A stretch of DNA of 63,597 nt from Gnetum montanum (Eukaryota > Streptophyta > Gnetopsida > Gnetales > Gnetaceae), in assembly GCA_015680685.1 (NCBI GenBank), contig MNCI01037709.1, forward strand, positions 182,859 to 246,455, written 5' to 3'. A model generated the notes under the pieces. The model searched no databases. It worked only from the letters and a program-made list of their open reading frames with translations, and was not told the DNA's origin. The first letter of the stretch is position 1, and each line of letters opens with the position of its first letter. Positions 46,690 to 57,675 of this stretch are shown here, one piece after another. The position numbers were made by a program, and so were the translations under genes.

Positions 46690-49600
46690 AATGTAGCCTA
46701 TGTAGTTCCTAGTGGTGGTGGCCCCTCCATCGGTTGCTTCCCCATGTCATCAGGCTTCTAGAATTTGTATCTTTTTAGGATTACCTAAAGTTTCTCCTCC
46801 TCCATTCTCAAGTCATGTATCATCCATGCCTATTATGTAAAGTGTGATGGAGTGGGTACATCCCATAGACATGACAATTGCGGAAATATATTATTGGCTT
46901 TAATCTTCTGGCCTTTGCTTGTAATTTATGATAATCTAATAATCTTTTGGCCAAGTTCACTACTACATCTTTCTACCCCTAGTAGCCAACCTTTACTACT
47001 TCTAACTCAGAGTTTGCCACCTAAAGTTTCTGTAAGGAATCTTTTTGATCTACAAACTCTTTTTCATACAAGGCATATGTGGTTGCTACCTGATGTTCAA
47101 GTTCACTTTTGGGCCTACCTAGCATAACAAAGGTTGGCTAACCCCATGTATTATTTTAGGTCCTCTATCTGTAGGTTTATGTTCTTAACTTCCACCTAGT
47201 GGATGTGGGCATAACTGTCCAAGATGGGCTGCCAATATGGATTCTATGCTAATGTAGTACTAATTCTAGCCTTCACCATTTAGAGCTCTTTCTCATTAAT
47301 TTGTTTATACATTCCCACTTGGTCATGGAAGTGTTCCTTAAGCTATTCATGCTTCTTAGCTTCATTTTGCCACATGTTGATTTCTATCTAATTGTGTGTA
47401 CCTCCTCCATTAAGAGGATTTTTTTCTCTTTAGCTAAGCATCTCATGTCTTGGTTAACCCTCAACAGTTTCTCTCTCAATTTATGAATGCTTTCTTCCAA
47501 GATGTTTTTCTACTTCTCAATGTTGGTTAACTTGGTGTTGTTTATAGCGAGCTATTCGTTCTCTTCTTGTGTTGTGGTGAGTGCCTTAACATGTGCATAT
47601 GCTTGTGTTTCTACTCTCAAGGCATTCCCCACTACTTTCCTTCTTGTTATCCATCTACTTGTTCCGCTATGTCAGGTGATTTATTTGTTCTATTTTGAAT
47701 TGTTCTACCTAGTCAAGCACAACATATTGCATTAGATCTCTGCATTTAGCCCTCAGGATCATAAGCTCTTTCTATAGTCTAAATATTTTAGCTTCTATAT
47801 GCTTCACCCTAGTCTCTCTCATGACCAACTTATCCTTGGTTACAATCAATTTTGACTGCACTGCAGTGACATCACTTGGGATGTCAAAAAGAGTTGTTAT
47901 CACTTATCCAATCTATAGCAGTCAATCTAGCACATCTTCATGATCTACAAGAGTCATTGAAGTTCCAACTAGCATCTAAGCATCTCTGGCTCTAATTAGA
48001 TCTTATGGTCGCACAACAGGTACATTGGAGGATTCTTTAATATATTTGTGATCACTTCCATGACTCCCTCTACATCTTGGTGCTACATTACCATAATTTT
48101 GGCTCCTTCTCTAGTTTCAAGCACCACTTGGAATGATGCAGCATTCCCAAAGATTTGTTGTGACCATTGGGCCTCTCTTTTTTATTGCAAAGATATCTAT
48201 CCACTTATGGGATTTGCAAAATTTGTGGGCTGAATAGCATTGTCAATTACTCTACAGAGGTTGACCTCTTCTCGTGTTCCCAAAGTAATAGTTTCTATGA
48301 TTTATTGCAGATGACTCATAGATGGCCTAAAATCCTACGAAAATGATGGTGGAAGTTGTTGCTACTATTGTTCTTGTTGTTGACCATTGGGTCCCACTTG
48401 TTGTTGTTGTTAAGTGGTTTGTGTGGTTTTCCAAACTTTTGTTTGTTCTTCCATCTAATCTTTCTTTGGTGGTGCTGGCTTGAGCATTTTATCATATCAG
48501 GCATTTTGAGCCTTCCTAAGGATGTCATTGGTGTACCCTAGGATTCACACATTTGCACAACTTCCTAATTAGGCAAGGGAATGGAAGTGTGAGCTTCCCT
48601 ACCTTCTTTTCTCCAAATTGCCTTTGAATCTTTATGAAATAGAGTTGTGTGAGATTTTCATTGTACTTTCCCATCAAAATCACACTTCCTCTGGCCACAT
48701 AGGTGGATAATTTGTTTAATTTCTTTGTGGGAAATAGGTTGCATGTGTCAATTTTAAAATAAATTCTTTTCTCCATAGTAAACTCATTGTACTCCTTATC
48801 TTCTTTGTTATATGCCCTTCTTAACCATAGTTTTCTTGGTTTCTTTGTCTAATCTAGTGGATAGATGTGCTAATCTTGCCCCTTCATTAGGCTACGTTTA
48901 AGGCTTTAGCTATTGCCTTAACTGAATAAGACACATATACTCCTTTGATGTTAATTGTAGCATATTCTAGTTTGTTATGCCAGAATTAGTAGGTCTCCCC
49001 TAGGTACCATTCACCACTATTTGACAAGATGGGCCATAGCAGTGACACTTGGAGTTGAACCCTTACCACTTGTGGAACAAATTCTACAAATGGGAAAAAG
49101 TTCATTTCCACAATCATAATGGTCAAGAGTGTCTTTTCTTGGATGATTTGGAGCCATACTTGTGATAGCATGCAATGTTGTCCTTGTACTTATGGTTCCT
49201 CCACCTCCCCCTAAGCTAAATGTCTAGTAGCAAGAGTTTCTTAATGAACACTAAAGGATTAAGCTTCTTAGTCTATGTGTTTTACTTGTGGCTCTTATGC
49301 TCTTTTTTGGCCACTTCCTTGGCCTTATGGTCTTTTGCTTGTCAGTTGCAAGGATCCACCTTGTGCTCCTCTCTTTGGGGCCATCTGCAATCATCAAGGA
49401 TTTGGAATTACTAAAGTGTTCTCATAAATTCTTAATGGTTCTATACCTTACTCATACCCTAAGTTACATTAACTTCTTAGTTCATTATGATTGCATAGTT
49501 AGAAAATTTTCAAAAAAATTAACCCCTTTAGTGCTTTTATATTATCTAAGATAATTGGTCTAGTTGATTAGGAGTCCTATTAAATTTGTTTTGGCCTTAA

Positions 49601-49720
49601 TATAAGTGATTTTCTTTAAAAACTTCTTATTAATTTCCTTTAAACGTACCCTTGTAATATTTTTTGGGAGTTAGAAATTTTGAGAAATTAACTTAGATTT
49701 TCCTCACTAGCATCCCCCCC
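46690..49720 (-). pseudogene. Third reading frame (ORF3) of element E, degraded
   Basis: Minus-strand pieces align with ORF3 of element B in the same order: SGEWYLGETY at about 49018-48989, KLTLPFPCLIRKLCKC at about 48590-48545, a Gln/Asn-rich piece at 48528-48316, then long Lys/Glu/Leu-rich coiled-coil-like stretches to about 46700. Stops and shifts are more frequent than in B. The start is not certain. Repetition of the same domain order in two copies shows that the frame was once a real gene. Confidence 0.6.
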
Positions 49721-49904
49721 TTCTCACGACTAAGATGAGCACTTTGGGATCAACTAGATTAAAAAATCACAAAAATTGAAGCAATAATGTGCAAGTTATG
49801 GCTTGGCGAAGCTAGGAGGTTAGAGCTCAAAATTCAAAAGAAAAAATAGCAACAACTCTCATTTGCTCAAATGTGAAAATGAAAAAATTTGACTAAGTCC
49901 TTGC

Positions 49905-50047
49905 CTATATATAGATTTTATAGGCTTCAAAAAATGTGAATTTAAAGGCCAAAGATTCACATTTTTTATCCTCAAAAATCATCAAAAAATGAGGGGTGCT
50001 CTAATATTGGAGGCCAAAAATTCACATTTTTCGATGATTTTTGAGGA
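49905..50047 (-). promoter_or_regulatory. Putative internal promoter of element E: inverted repeats plus TATA box
   Basis: Reading on the minus strand, a perfect 15-bp inverted pair (50047-50033 and 49983-49969, TCCTCAAAAATCATC and complement) and a 13-bp pair (49967-49955 and 49941-49929) stand upstream of CTATATATAG at 49924-49915. The ORF3 coding region begins roughly 200 bp further on. The layout parallels 39831-39880 in element B although the palindrome sequences differ. Confidence 0.45.
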
Positions 50048-51073
50048 TTAAAAATGAATTAGTTTGAATGTCAGGAAGCTATAAAGCATATTCAAAGAAT
50101 CTTGGGCTATGGATGATTCATATTTTTAGAAACTTTATCATGGATAGCGCATAAAGAAGGAATCTCAAGCTATGAAAGTGGATGAGGTGTTGATGAGATG
50201 TGTAATGAGTTCATGTTATTGGAACAGATAGTTTGAATGATATAGGAAGTTTTTATTGACATTTATTGGTATTGGAAGGCTTAAGCTGATGTGGAATTGC
50301 TTGGTAGGTATAAGATACAACAACTATACAAGTGAATCCTCCCCAAAGTAGGCTCCAGCCTTGAATGCCCTTGTATAACCACACCTAAAAGTGTTCTTAG
50401 ACACTTAAGGAGTGGAATGTAATGCATACTTGTTGAGCAAAACACACATGTTAGTATCACTAAGTTAGGAAAATTATGCTATGTTACACAAAACCACAAG
50501 TTATGATTAGTCGTATAGTGAGATGAAATTGACTTAGAAGGGATTCCATAAATTGGGACGTAAGGTATTTTGCCATAGTCATAATGAATTCTTGTGTTTT
50601 ATTAGTGATTAAAGTAATCATTAGCCTTTCTGTCCAAGATTCAAAGCATGTCCAAACCACATTTCAATGACATTGCATTGTCTCATCTCTTGGAATTACA
50701 ATTGTAGGACTACCACTATTGCAAGGAGTATTGTCACTTGGCATATTGTCCAAGCGAGAAGTTTATTCACTGCACGCTTTATTTTTTTAGATTCCTAAGA
50801 AGTTGCCTACATTCAAGTATGGGTAACTTGTCTTGCTAGTGGGATCTCCAGGAATTTATTTTGTGCACTATTTTTATTTTATCTATGTCAATCTTAGTAG
50901 AGGACTACCTTCAGGCATAGGTAACTTGTCTTTCTAGTGACATGGTAAGGCAACACTTATTTTACTCTTACTCCCATTTGTCATTAGATCTACAAGGATA
51001 TAATACAACCTAGGCAACATGATAGAACTCACAGTAATAATCCAAGAGAGTTCGCAAATCCCCTTGTTGTCAG

Positions 51074-51453
51074 TGTGGAATATGATGACTAGATGTTCCA
51101 CAATAGAATTAGATAGATCTCATCCATTAATCTATTTTAAATAAGATGAGATCCTATTCATGTAATTTGTATCCAATCCCATGTTTAGGTTATCCCATAT
51201 TAAAAAGATCCTTAAATAAGATGATAAGGATTATCCCCATAATTTACGAGATTCATGCTTATCTCTCCAAATCTATTCTTGGGAGATGAAGGCCTATATA
51301 ATTGTAGCAACACATATTCATTCATATAGAAAAAAAATAATAGAAGAGACATAATAGAATTTAAGAGAGTCTCATAGGAGTGTGTTTGTTCTAACTAAGT
51401 TCTTTATTTCCTTTAAGCTTAGTTCGTAGATCCAGGGCCCTTTGGACTCTTCA
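51074..51453 (+). repeat. 5' LTR of the copia element (about 380 bp)
   Basis: Starts TGTGGAATATGATGACTAG and ends ACTCTTCA, TG...CA as expected; the primer-binding site follows after two bases. No second LTR is present to confirm the ends, so the start could be a few bases off. Confidence 0.6.
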
Positions 51454-52636
51454 TTTGGTATCGAAGCAAGTTAGCTCAGATTCTTGATAACAGATCTCTC
51501 CAGGATGGCCCAAAATTATGGATCCGTGTCTCTCCAAGTTCCTATCTTTAATGGAGAGAATTATGAATATTGGGCAATCACGATGAAGACATTCTTAATC
51601 TCACAAGATCTTTGGGATCTTGTTGAAAATGGATTCCAAGATGTTGATTAAGAAACATTTCAAGCCTTGAAGGAACATGAAAAGAATGAATTTAAGGAGC
51701 TTCGTAAGAAAGATGCAAAAGCATTATTCATCATTCAATTTGGGTTAGATCTGACAATCTTTCCCAAATTTGTCATGCATCAAACTAGCAAATTTGCATG
51801 GGATGCACTAGAAAATTACATACAAGGGATCATTAAAAGTTCATGTTGTCAAGTTACAAGTTTTAAGAAAAGATTTTGAATCTTTGCACATGCTAGATTC
51901 AGAGAATATTGATCAATATATCAGCCAATTTCAACAAGTTCAAAATGGACTTGAATCTTGTGAAGAAACGCTTGAGGAAAGGCTTGCTGTTGAAAAGATC
52001 TTTCGAAGTGTAACCAGACGATATGATCCCATCATCATGACTATTGAAGAAGCAAGAGATCTTGATAAGATGACCATGGTTGAGCTCGTAGGAAGCTTAA
52101 GGACATACGGGCAAAGAATTGTTGAATGTGAGGATTCAACAACAAATGCATTTCAAGCACAATTTCAGAGGACATCCAATCAAAATCAAAATCAACATCA
52201 AAGATCCTCAAGTCGATCCTTGTTCAAAGGACATGGACGCAGTTGTAACAAATCTAGAGGTCGTGGTTATGGAAGATCAAATCAATCAAAGGAAGGTAAG
52301 CATTGTGATTTCTGTGGCACCAACACCCACAATACTCTTGAATGTTGGTCAAGGAAGAAGTATGAAAAGAAGGGAAAGGAAAAAATTGTAGAACATGAAG
52401 ACCAACAAAAAGGTGAAAATTTATTTTACATTGAAAAGGAGGAAGATCAGCTCTTGATCTCTACAAAGGTACTAGATGCTAGCAATACCAACAACATTTG
52501 GTATGTTGATAGTGGGTGTAGTAATCACATGATAGGGAATAAGATATTGCTATCAAGCTTGGAAAAATATAATGGAAAGGTAACCATGGAAAATGGGAAG
52601 AAGTTAACCATTACTGAGATTAGCTCACTTGCCTTT
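51074..52636 (+). mobile_element. 5' end of a Ty1/copia retrotransposon
   Basis: A short LTR (about 51074-51453), a primer-binding-like TGGTATCGAAGC at 51456 and a gag-protease frame define a plus-strand copia element inserted into element E. It is cut at 52636 by the H LTR, so integrase and RT are absent from the window. The LTR has a TATA-like GCCTATATAATTG at about 51293. Confidence 0.8.
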
Positions 52637-52639
52637 TGA
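51505..52639 (+). pseudogene. Copia Gag and start of protease, one stop and one frameshift
   Basis: ATG at 51505 opens MAQNYGSVSLQVPIFNGENY, with the YEYWAITMKTFL and WDLVENGF signature of copia Gag (DUF4219/UBN2). A TAA at 51649-51651 and a frameshift at about 51860-51880 break it. The long open part 51884-52639 includes the Gag C-terminus, a basic Arg/Ser/Gly-rich linker, a canonical zinc knuckle CDFCGTNTHNTLEC (C-x2-C-x4-H-x4-C, about 52305) and the protease start IWYVDSGCSNHM with the D-S-G active site (about 52498). The last codons before the stop run into the inserted LTR. Confidence 0.85.
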
Positions 52640-53540
52640 TGAGAGGCAAGGTACCCCTATGCCCAACCATGTGAATCATGGGCATTCACACACGACTCGG
52701 TTGAATTTTGTAGACTGTAAGCACTTTGCATACACCAAATCCTAATAAGCAAAACCTTGTGTTAGAACGATCGTTGTCTTCCCAACCTCACTTGTGGTGT
52801 TTTGATGCAATTGTTAGGTGAGATTGTAGTAAATGATTTTTGTGGCTCTTCTCTTTATCTTCTAAAGTCTAATTCTTGAAGTAAAGTGTAAGGAATGGAA
52901 TATCACATAAATCTATAATTACTCTATTCTATCTCTTAACTATTCCTAACATAAGCATCTGATCCCATCTTCCATGCACATCTTGAGCATCCCCTAACCA
53001 CTACTGGGTTACCAGACATTAAGCATCACTGGGTTGCTAAGTATTGGGTTTATGTTCGAGATGGTCATACTTATGGTTTTTACAAGATATAAAAGAGTGA
53101 TGACAATTGAAGTAATAAGAATGAAGACTTAAGGAATTATTAAAATATAGAAATATTAAACTATTAAATGCTCAAATGACTAAGTCCAATTGCTGCAAGG
53201 AATGCTTGAAAAGCTTGTCTTTATTTTCGGTCACACCAATGGGCTCAGGTACATTAGTGCTCGAATAAAGAGCCGAACACCTTTCTCACACCTACTGCGG
53301 GCACTTGGAAAATATTCTAACTCTCGTGAAAACAAATTGCAAGAGCTTCGCTACAATTACCAAAAAGATACCTAAGTGTGGTGAAAGCACACTTATTTAT
53401 AGGCTAGAATAGGTGTTGCGTAAACAAGGCCACGTAGACACATGGACAGATGCGTTGACGGGGCCACGTCGATCCGGCCATGTATACGGGGTCACGTATA
53501 TGTAGCCCAGTCAACGCATCAACTACCTAGCACTTCATCA
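52637..53540 (-). repeat. 3' LTR of element H (904 bp, minus strand)
   Basis: In plus view it begins TGATGAGAGGCAAGGTACCCC and ends ACTTCATCA. On the minus strand a TATA box (CCTATAAATAAG) lies at about 53404-53393. U3 carries an inverted repeat with perfect 11-bp arms, GATGCGTTGAC at 53449-53459 and its complement at 53510-53520. It interrupts the copia element. Confidence 0.8.
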
Positions 53541-53975
53541 TACCCCCACAACTGAGTAAAAACTCATCCTCGAGTTTCATTTCAATTTGGAAGGTATGGA
53601 GTTTTTATTACAACACACATGACACAACACCAACTTTACTGATGCACCAAGTGCCCAAGTGTATAGAGAAGAATAGATTACAAAATGGTGGTGTTCAGAG
53701 ATAAAATTGAACAACCTGACAATCTTGGATTCTCTGCTATGCTGAAAGATGCAAAAATTGCTGAAGAAGATCACACCATCCCTAGTGGCGGTGGTTTCGA
53801 CAAACCTTCACCAGCCTCTAGTGCATGCGGCGGTGGCAGCGCTGACGATGGTTGTCCCGCAGCAACTACAACTTCCAGAGGTAATCGAAAAGCCTCCAAG
53901 AGAGCCTTCATTTTTTCTTTCTTACTTTTGGGATCGTTCATTATCCAAGCAGCTTCACCAATGTTATTAGCACAC
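53541..53975 (-). pseudogene. Element H 3' internal end with ORF3 C-terminus
   Basis: On the minus strand, 53977-53771 encodes MNDPKSKKEKMKALLEAFRL and a Pro/Ala-rich tail, matching the C-terminal segment of ORF3 in element B (about 43025-43150). After it come a noncoding stretch and the tract GTTGTGGGGGTA before the LTR. The element is cut off at about 53976, where a plus-strand LTR fragment begins. Better preserved than the B copy over this segment. Confidence 0.65.
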
Positions 53976-53977
53976 AC

Positions 53978-54399
53978 AGTACAATCACTTCGAGCATGCG
54001 TGTAACACTTGGTAACCTAGTAACGATTAGCATTTGGTAATCCTAGTAGTGTTGCACTGGTTCAGAATGTGTACAACAAGTGAGAATAGATACTAGTGTT
54101 AGGATTAGTTTAAATCCTAATTAATCAGTAGTTAAGTTAAATTAGTCACTTAGTTATCTCTCTCTCTCCTCCCTTATTAGCATAGGACATAAAAACATAA
54201 AAGCTATAAAAATAATTTGCCTCAAGCTTACTTCACCATACAATTGTGACATACAAGTAAGTTTGGGAAGACAATAATCAACCAACCCGTCCTTGTTCCA
54301 CAAAGGTGCATAGGCACTTAGTCCTTGGAATTTGACCGGATAGTGCGTGAAATGCTTGTATTTGTATGGTTGAGCATAGGGGTACCTCGCCGCTCATCA
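53978..54399 (+). repeat. Truncated 5' LTR of element C
   Basis: Matches the last 420 bp of the G LTR (from AGTACGACCACTTCGAG onward, shared CCTAGTAACGATTAGCATTTGG) and ends CGCCGCTCATCA. U3 and its TATA box are missing, so this copy has no LTR promoter in place. Confidence 0.8.
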
Positions 54400-54419
54400 T
54401 TGTCGCCGTTGCCGGGGAC
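54400..54419 (+). promoter_or_regulatory. Primer-binding site of element C (tRNA-Asp type)
   Basis: TTGTCGCCGTTGCCGGGGAC follows the LTR directly. Athila-group elements use TGGCGCCGTTGCCGGGGA, complementary to the 3' end of plant tRNA-Asp; this copy differs by one base (G to T). Confidence 0.8.
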
Positions 54420-54470
54420 TTAGTTGTTTGTGTGCTACGTAGAACATAGGAAATCATCCATATCGTTGGG

Positions 54471-56480
54471 ATGTTAGAACAAACCCTTAGGGTTGATCAA
54501 AGGAAAGATAAGACAAATAGCACACCGAACAAGATGCAAATATCTTCTTCTTTGCACAAGAGCACTTCACCGCCTAGGACTAACACAAGAGACAGTCGGC
54601 AGCATCATACACGTAACCAAGATCCACTAGTTCCTCAACAATTTTGGGTAGTATATACTCATCACGATGAGTATGTACCAGATTCACCTTTATCCTCCAC
54701 CAAGATGAAGAACTGTAGTGGAGAGACTTTGAGGGTAACATATTGTTGCCTCTAGATCGATCAATCCCCAATATGCTCCTTCGTGCTCTCACACGAATAG
54801 GCATGCCGCTTTTATATGCAGAATATGTTGCATGCGATCATGACATAAGGGACTATCATCCCATAGAAGTGTAACGTCAATGAGACTTGTGACAGGAGAG
54901 TTACCATGCATCCTTGAAAGGTAAATGGCCCCATAATGCCCCAAATTGGGGATGGTGAACCGGTTTCAATAGGTTCCCCACCAAATGATGTTCCCTCTCC
55001 TAATGATGGTCAGGAGGTGGTGCATTAGAACCTCCACTCTCTAGTTCACAACCCTGGTTCTGATCCCCATGAACACGAAGTGTTCAATGAGGGAACACAA
55101 ACACACGATAAGGGCAGAAATTCTAATAGTAATCACGATCAAGGCCAAGACCATCGAAGAGAAGGTAGAAAACACCGTCATGATGATGATAGTTCTCCTT
55201 CTTCTTCACCGTCATTGTCACATTCACCCTCTTCTTCGGTGTTAGGATGCAGTCATAAGGAAACTAACTGTGAGGATAAAGGAAGACAGAGTAAAAAACA
55301 TCGATAAGATAGTCGAGAACGAGGACGAGGGCACTCTAGGAAATCACCGCATAGAAGAAGGGAGAGTAGGGAACCATGTAGACATCATAGATGCTATGAA
55401 CGAGATGACCATGAAGAACCCCTACTCGCAACCAGAAGCATGTTAGATATCACGGAGGCCATAAGAATTCCAACAAGGCACCAAAAGGATAGTAGGATCA
55501 AGAGGTTAGACATGAACAATATCCCACGATTTGAAGGGGGATACAACGCTAATCCTCAAAATCACTTACAAGAATTCCACAATGCATGTGCCTTACAGAA
55601 CATCAAGAACGAATGGCAAAAACTAAAGTTGTTCCCAAGGACACTAGTGAAAGAAGAAGAAAGCTGGTATCAATCCTTAGAACCAGAATCCATTCGAAGG
55701 TGGAGTACGATGTTAGAACTATTTAATGATAAGTATCAAACATACTTCCGAGTGTCTAACCTATGAAAACAAATCCAAGGATGGAAGCAAAGAAATCATG
55801 AACCCTTGGATGCTTCCATGGGCCGCTATTATGCACTATTACATCATTGTCCTGGCTGTGGTTATTCGCAACGAGACAAACTGTGCCATCTCGTGGATGG
55901 AATTAGGCATGAAATAAGGAGAACCCTTGGAACATATGCCCAAGGGAGATTATTATAGCTTAGGTCTCATCAGGTTCATAGATTACTAGAGTAAGTAGCC
56001 AAGGAAAAAGGGGAGCTATGTAAGAGAGAAAGTGCAGAAGAATACAACCGAGATCCTTCCCTCCAAAAAAGGGGAGTGAGATTCTATGAACAGGAGGAAG
56101 AGTCACCACTTGAAGAGATGGTGAATAGGAAAAGTTTGCCACTTCAAAAATTAACAACAGAAGTGTAGGCAAAGGTAGACCAAATGTGGGACTCCCTAGA
56201 TAGTAGATTTAAAACTGTTCTTAAAATCGTAGAGGAGTATAGGGAGCAAGGTAGTGACTATAACAAAAAGAAAAAGATAGAAGTGGACAATGCACGTAAC
56301 AAAGGTAAGGGTAAAATGTCCATCACCGAAGAGGTTGTGGATTCAGATACGGACAGTGATGGTGGATGTCAGATATGCCAATACGACCATCCTAAGGGAT
56401 GTTGCCTAGTGATCTCACATCTACAAGATTCTGGGGTGTATGCACTCAACCCACGACTTAACAAATGGCAAGCATCTTGA
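54471..56480 (+). pseudogene. Gag remnant of element C
   Basis: A leader-proximal open stretch (54471-54755) is followed by an Arg/Ser/His-rich region (55080-55400). The capsid-like core is 55440-55766 (KRLDMNNIPRFEGGYN, WYQSLEPESIRRWSTMLELF), the conserved retrotransposon Gag helical domain. The frame shifts at about 55740 and again before 56184. The C-terminal part has a Lys-rich helix and the knuckle-like CQICQYDHPKGCC at about 56368 (C-x2-C-x3-H-x4-C). It would form particles and bind RNA. Confidence 0.75.
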
Positions 56481-57120
56481 TGGTTACCTTACCCCAAGGT
56501 AACCCAAGGCAGTTTCACCAACCTTTAACATATTATCCAAGTGGAACTCCACCACAAGCTATTGAGCAACACCAATAGTGGTAATACCCATAATCATGGG
56601 GGATGCCACCACCAAAACAAAAATACCCCTACCGGCAACTGGATCCATATGGCTACTACGTGCAGTAGCCAATGTCCCCACATGACTCTGTTGGTAATGT
56701 GACATCACAACATCACTATCAAACTCAGGATTATTATAGGATTCCTTCTCCTAGGGTAGATAACTCATAGACATTCCACCCTCCAAATCCATTTGCAACT
56801 CTCACACCGATAGCTCCATTACCACCCACTTCAATGATGCAAGGGGGACTCCCCACTCAACCGCAGTAACGCAATGCTATGAGGGCTATGAATCTTCAAC
56901 CCACTACTAGTTCTGACAACCGTATGAAGAGAAGACCTTTCTTCGGAACCAACAGTCCAACCAAGCCCTCACAACCACAAGTGGTTAAACCTCTAAATGC
57001 CTCCCCATAAATTAAGGCTTTAAGGCTTCCTTCAAACCAAATACCGAGCTCAACACATACAATTATGTTAACACATGCCATTACTGACTGGATTAAGGTG
57101 GACCACCTTCCTAAGAAATT
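56481..57120 (+). pseudogene. Pro/Gln/Tyr-rich Gag-protease linker of element C
   Basis: Translation with frame changes gives low-complexity Pro-, Gln- and Tyr-rich protein that aligns with B 34.05-34.7 kb. No enzyme motif. The minus-strand open frame at 57081-56896 is a shadow. Confidence 0.5.
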
Positions 57121-57670
57121 CTCTAATCCTAGAAGCCCTCTAATCTATCTCCAAGTCGCTGAGAATGAACCATGTAAAGTCTTCTAGGCTCAGGTTCCAG
57201 AGTCAACTTAATATCACAAGAGATGTACAAAGCCTGGAACCTGCCTCCATTAAGGAAGAGTAATATTCAACTAGAGTTGGCTGACCAGTCCATCACTGTC
57301 CCCTTGGGACTAGTGGAGGACATCATTACCATTGTGTGTGGATGGTCGTATCCAGCTGATTTCCTAGTAATACAAGTGAACAACAGTAAAGGGGACTTCC
57401 CAATAATAATGGGAAGAGCATGGCTAAGTACTATAGATGCACGCCTAGGAATCTACGATCTTTCCCTAGAAATATCCAAGAAGAACACTTTTGAAAAGAT
57501 CAAGAAGAAGAAAGTTACATGCATTGCATACAGTGACACAGGGTGCAATTGCATGCAGAGATCATGGGTTATGCAAATTTTAGAATCGCCTGCATGCAAT
57601 CGGTGTACACAACACATTAATATACAAAAGTGCCTGTATGCAGCAACCACACAACAAGAAGACACCTAGT
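57121..57670 (+). pseudogene. Protease remnant of element C, catalytic Asp lost
   Basis: The frame of 57223-57669 can be followed back to 57181, giving LLGSGSRVNLISQEMYKAWN. The D-S/T-G active site of the retropepsin family reads GSG here (57187-57195). A one-base deletion just upstream (about 57178) breaks the link to Gag. Downstream the conserved FPIIMGRAWLSTIDARLGI segment is intact. The protease cannot have been active in this state. Confidence 0.75.
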
Positions 57671-57675
57671 GGCTG

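Larger units (their letters stand above)
45619..51073 (-). mobile_element. 3' half of Athila-like element E (minus strand)
   Basis: Reading on the minus strand from 51073: non-coding region homologous to B 38.9-40.3 kb, an internal TATA region (about 49.9-50.05 kb), the third reading frame, a polypurine-like end and the 3' LTR. Gag and pol are missing from the window because a copia element inserted at 51073/51074. Homology to B is diagnosed by shared blocks such as SGEWYLGETY and the TATGCCTGAAGGTAGTCCTC / ATGCCTAAAGGTCCCCTC pair. Confidence 0.75.

Noticed and set aside
54580-54804. Minus-strand open frame in the element C leader
   Set aside because: Opposite-strand shadow of the Gag leader frame without conserved motifs.
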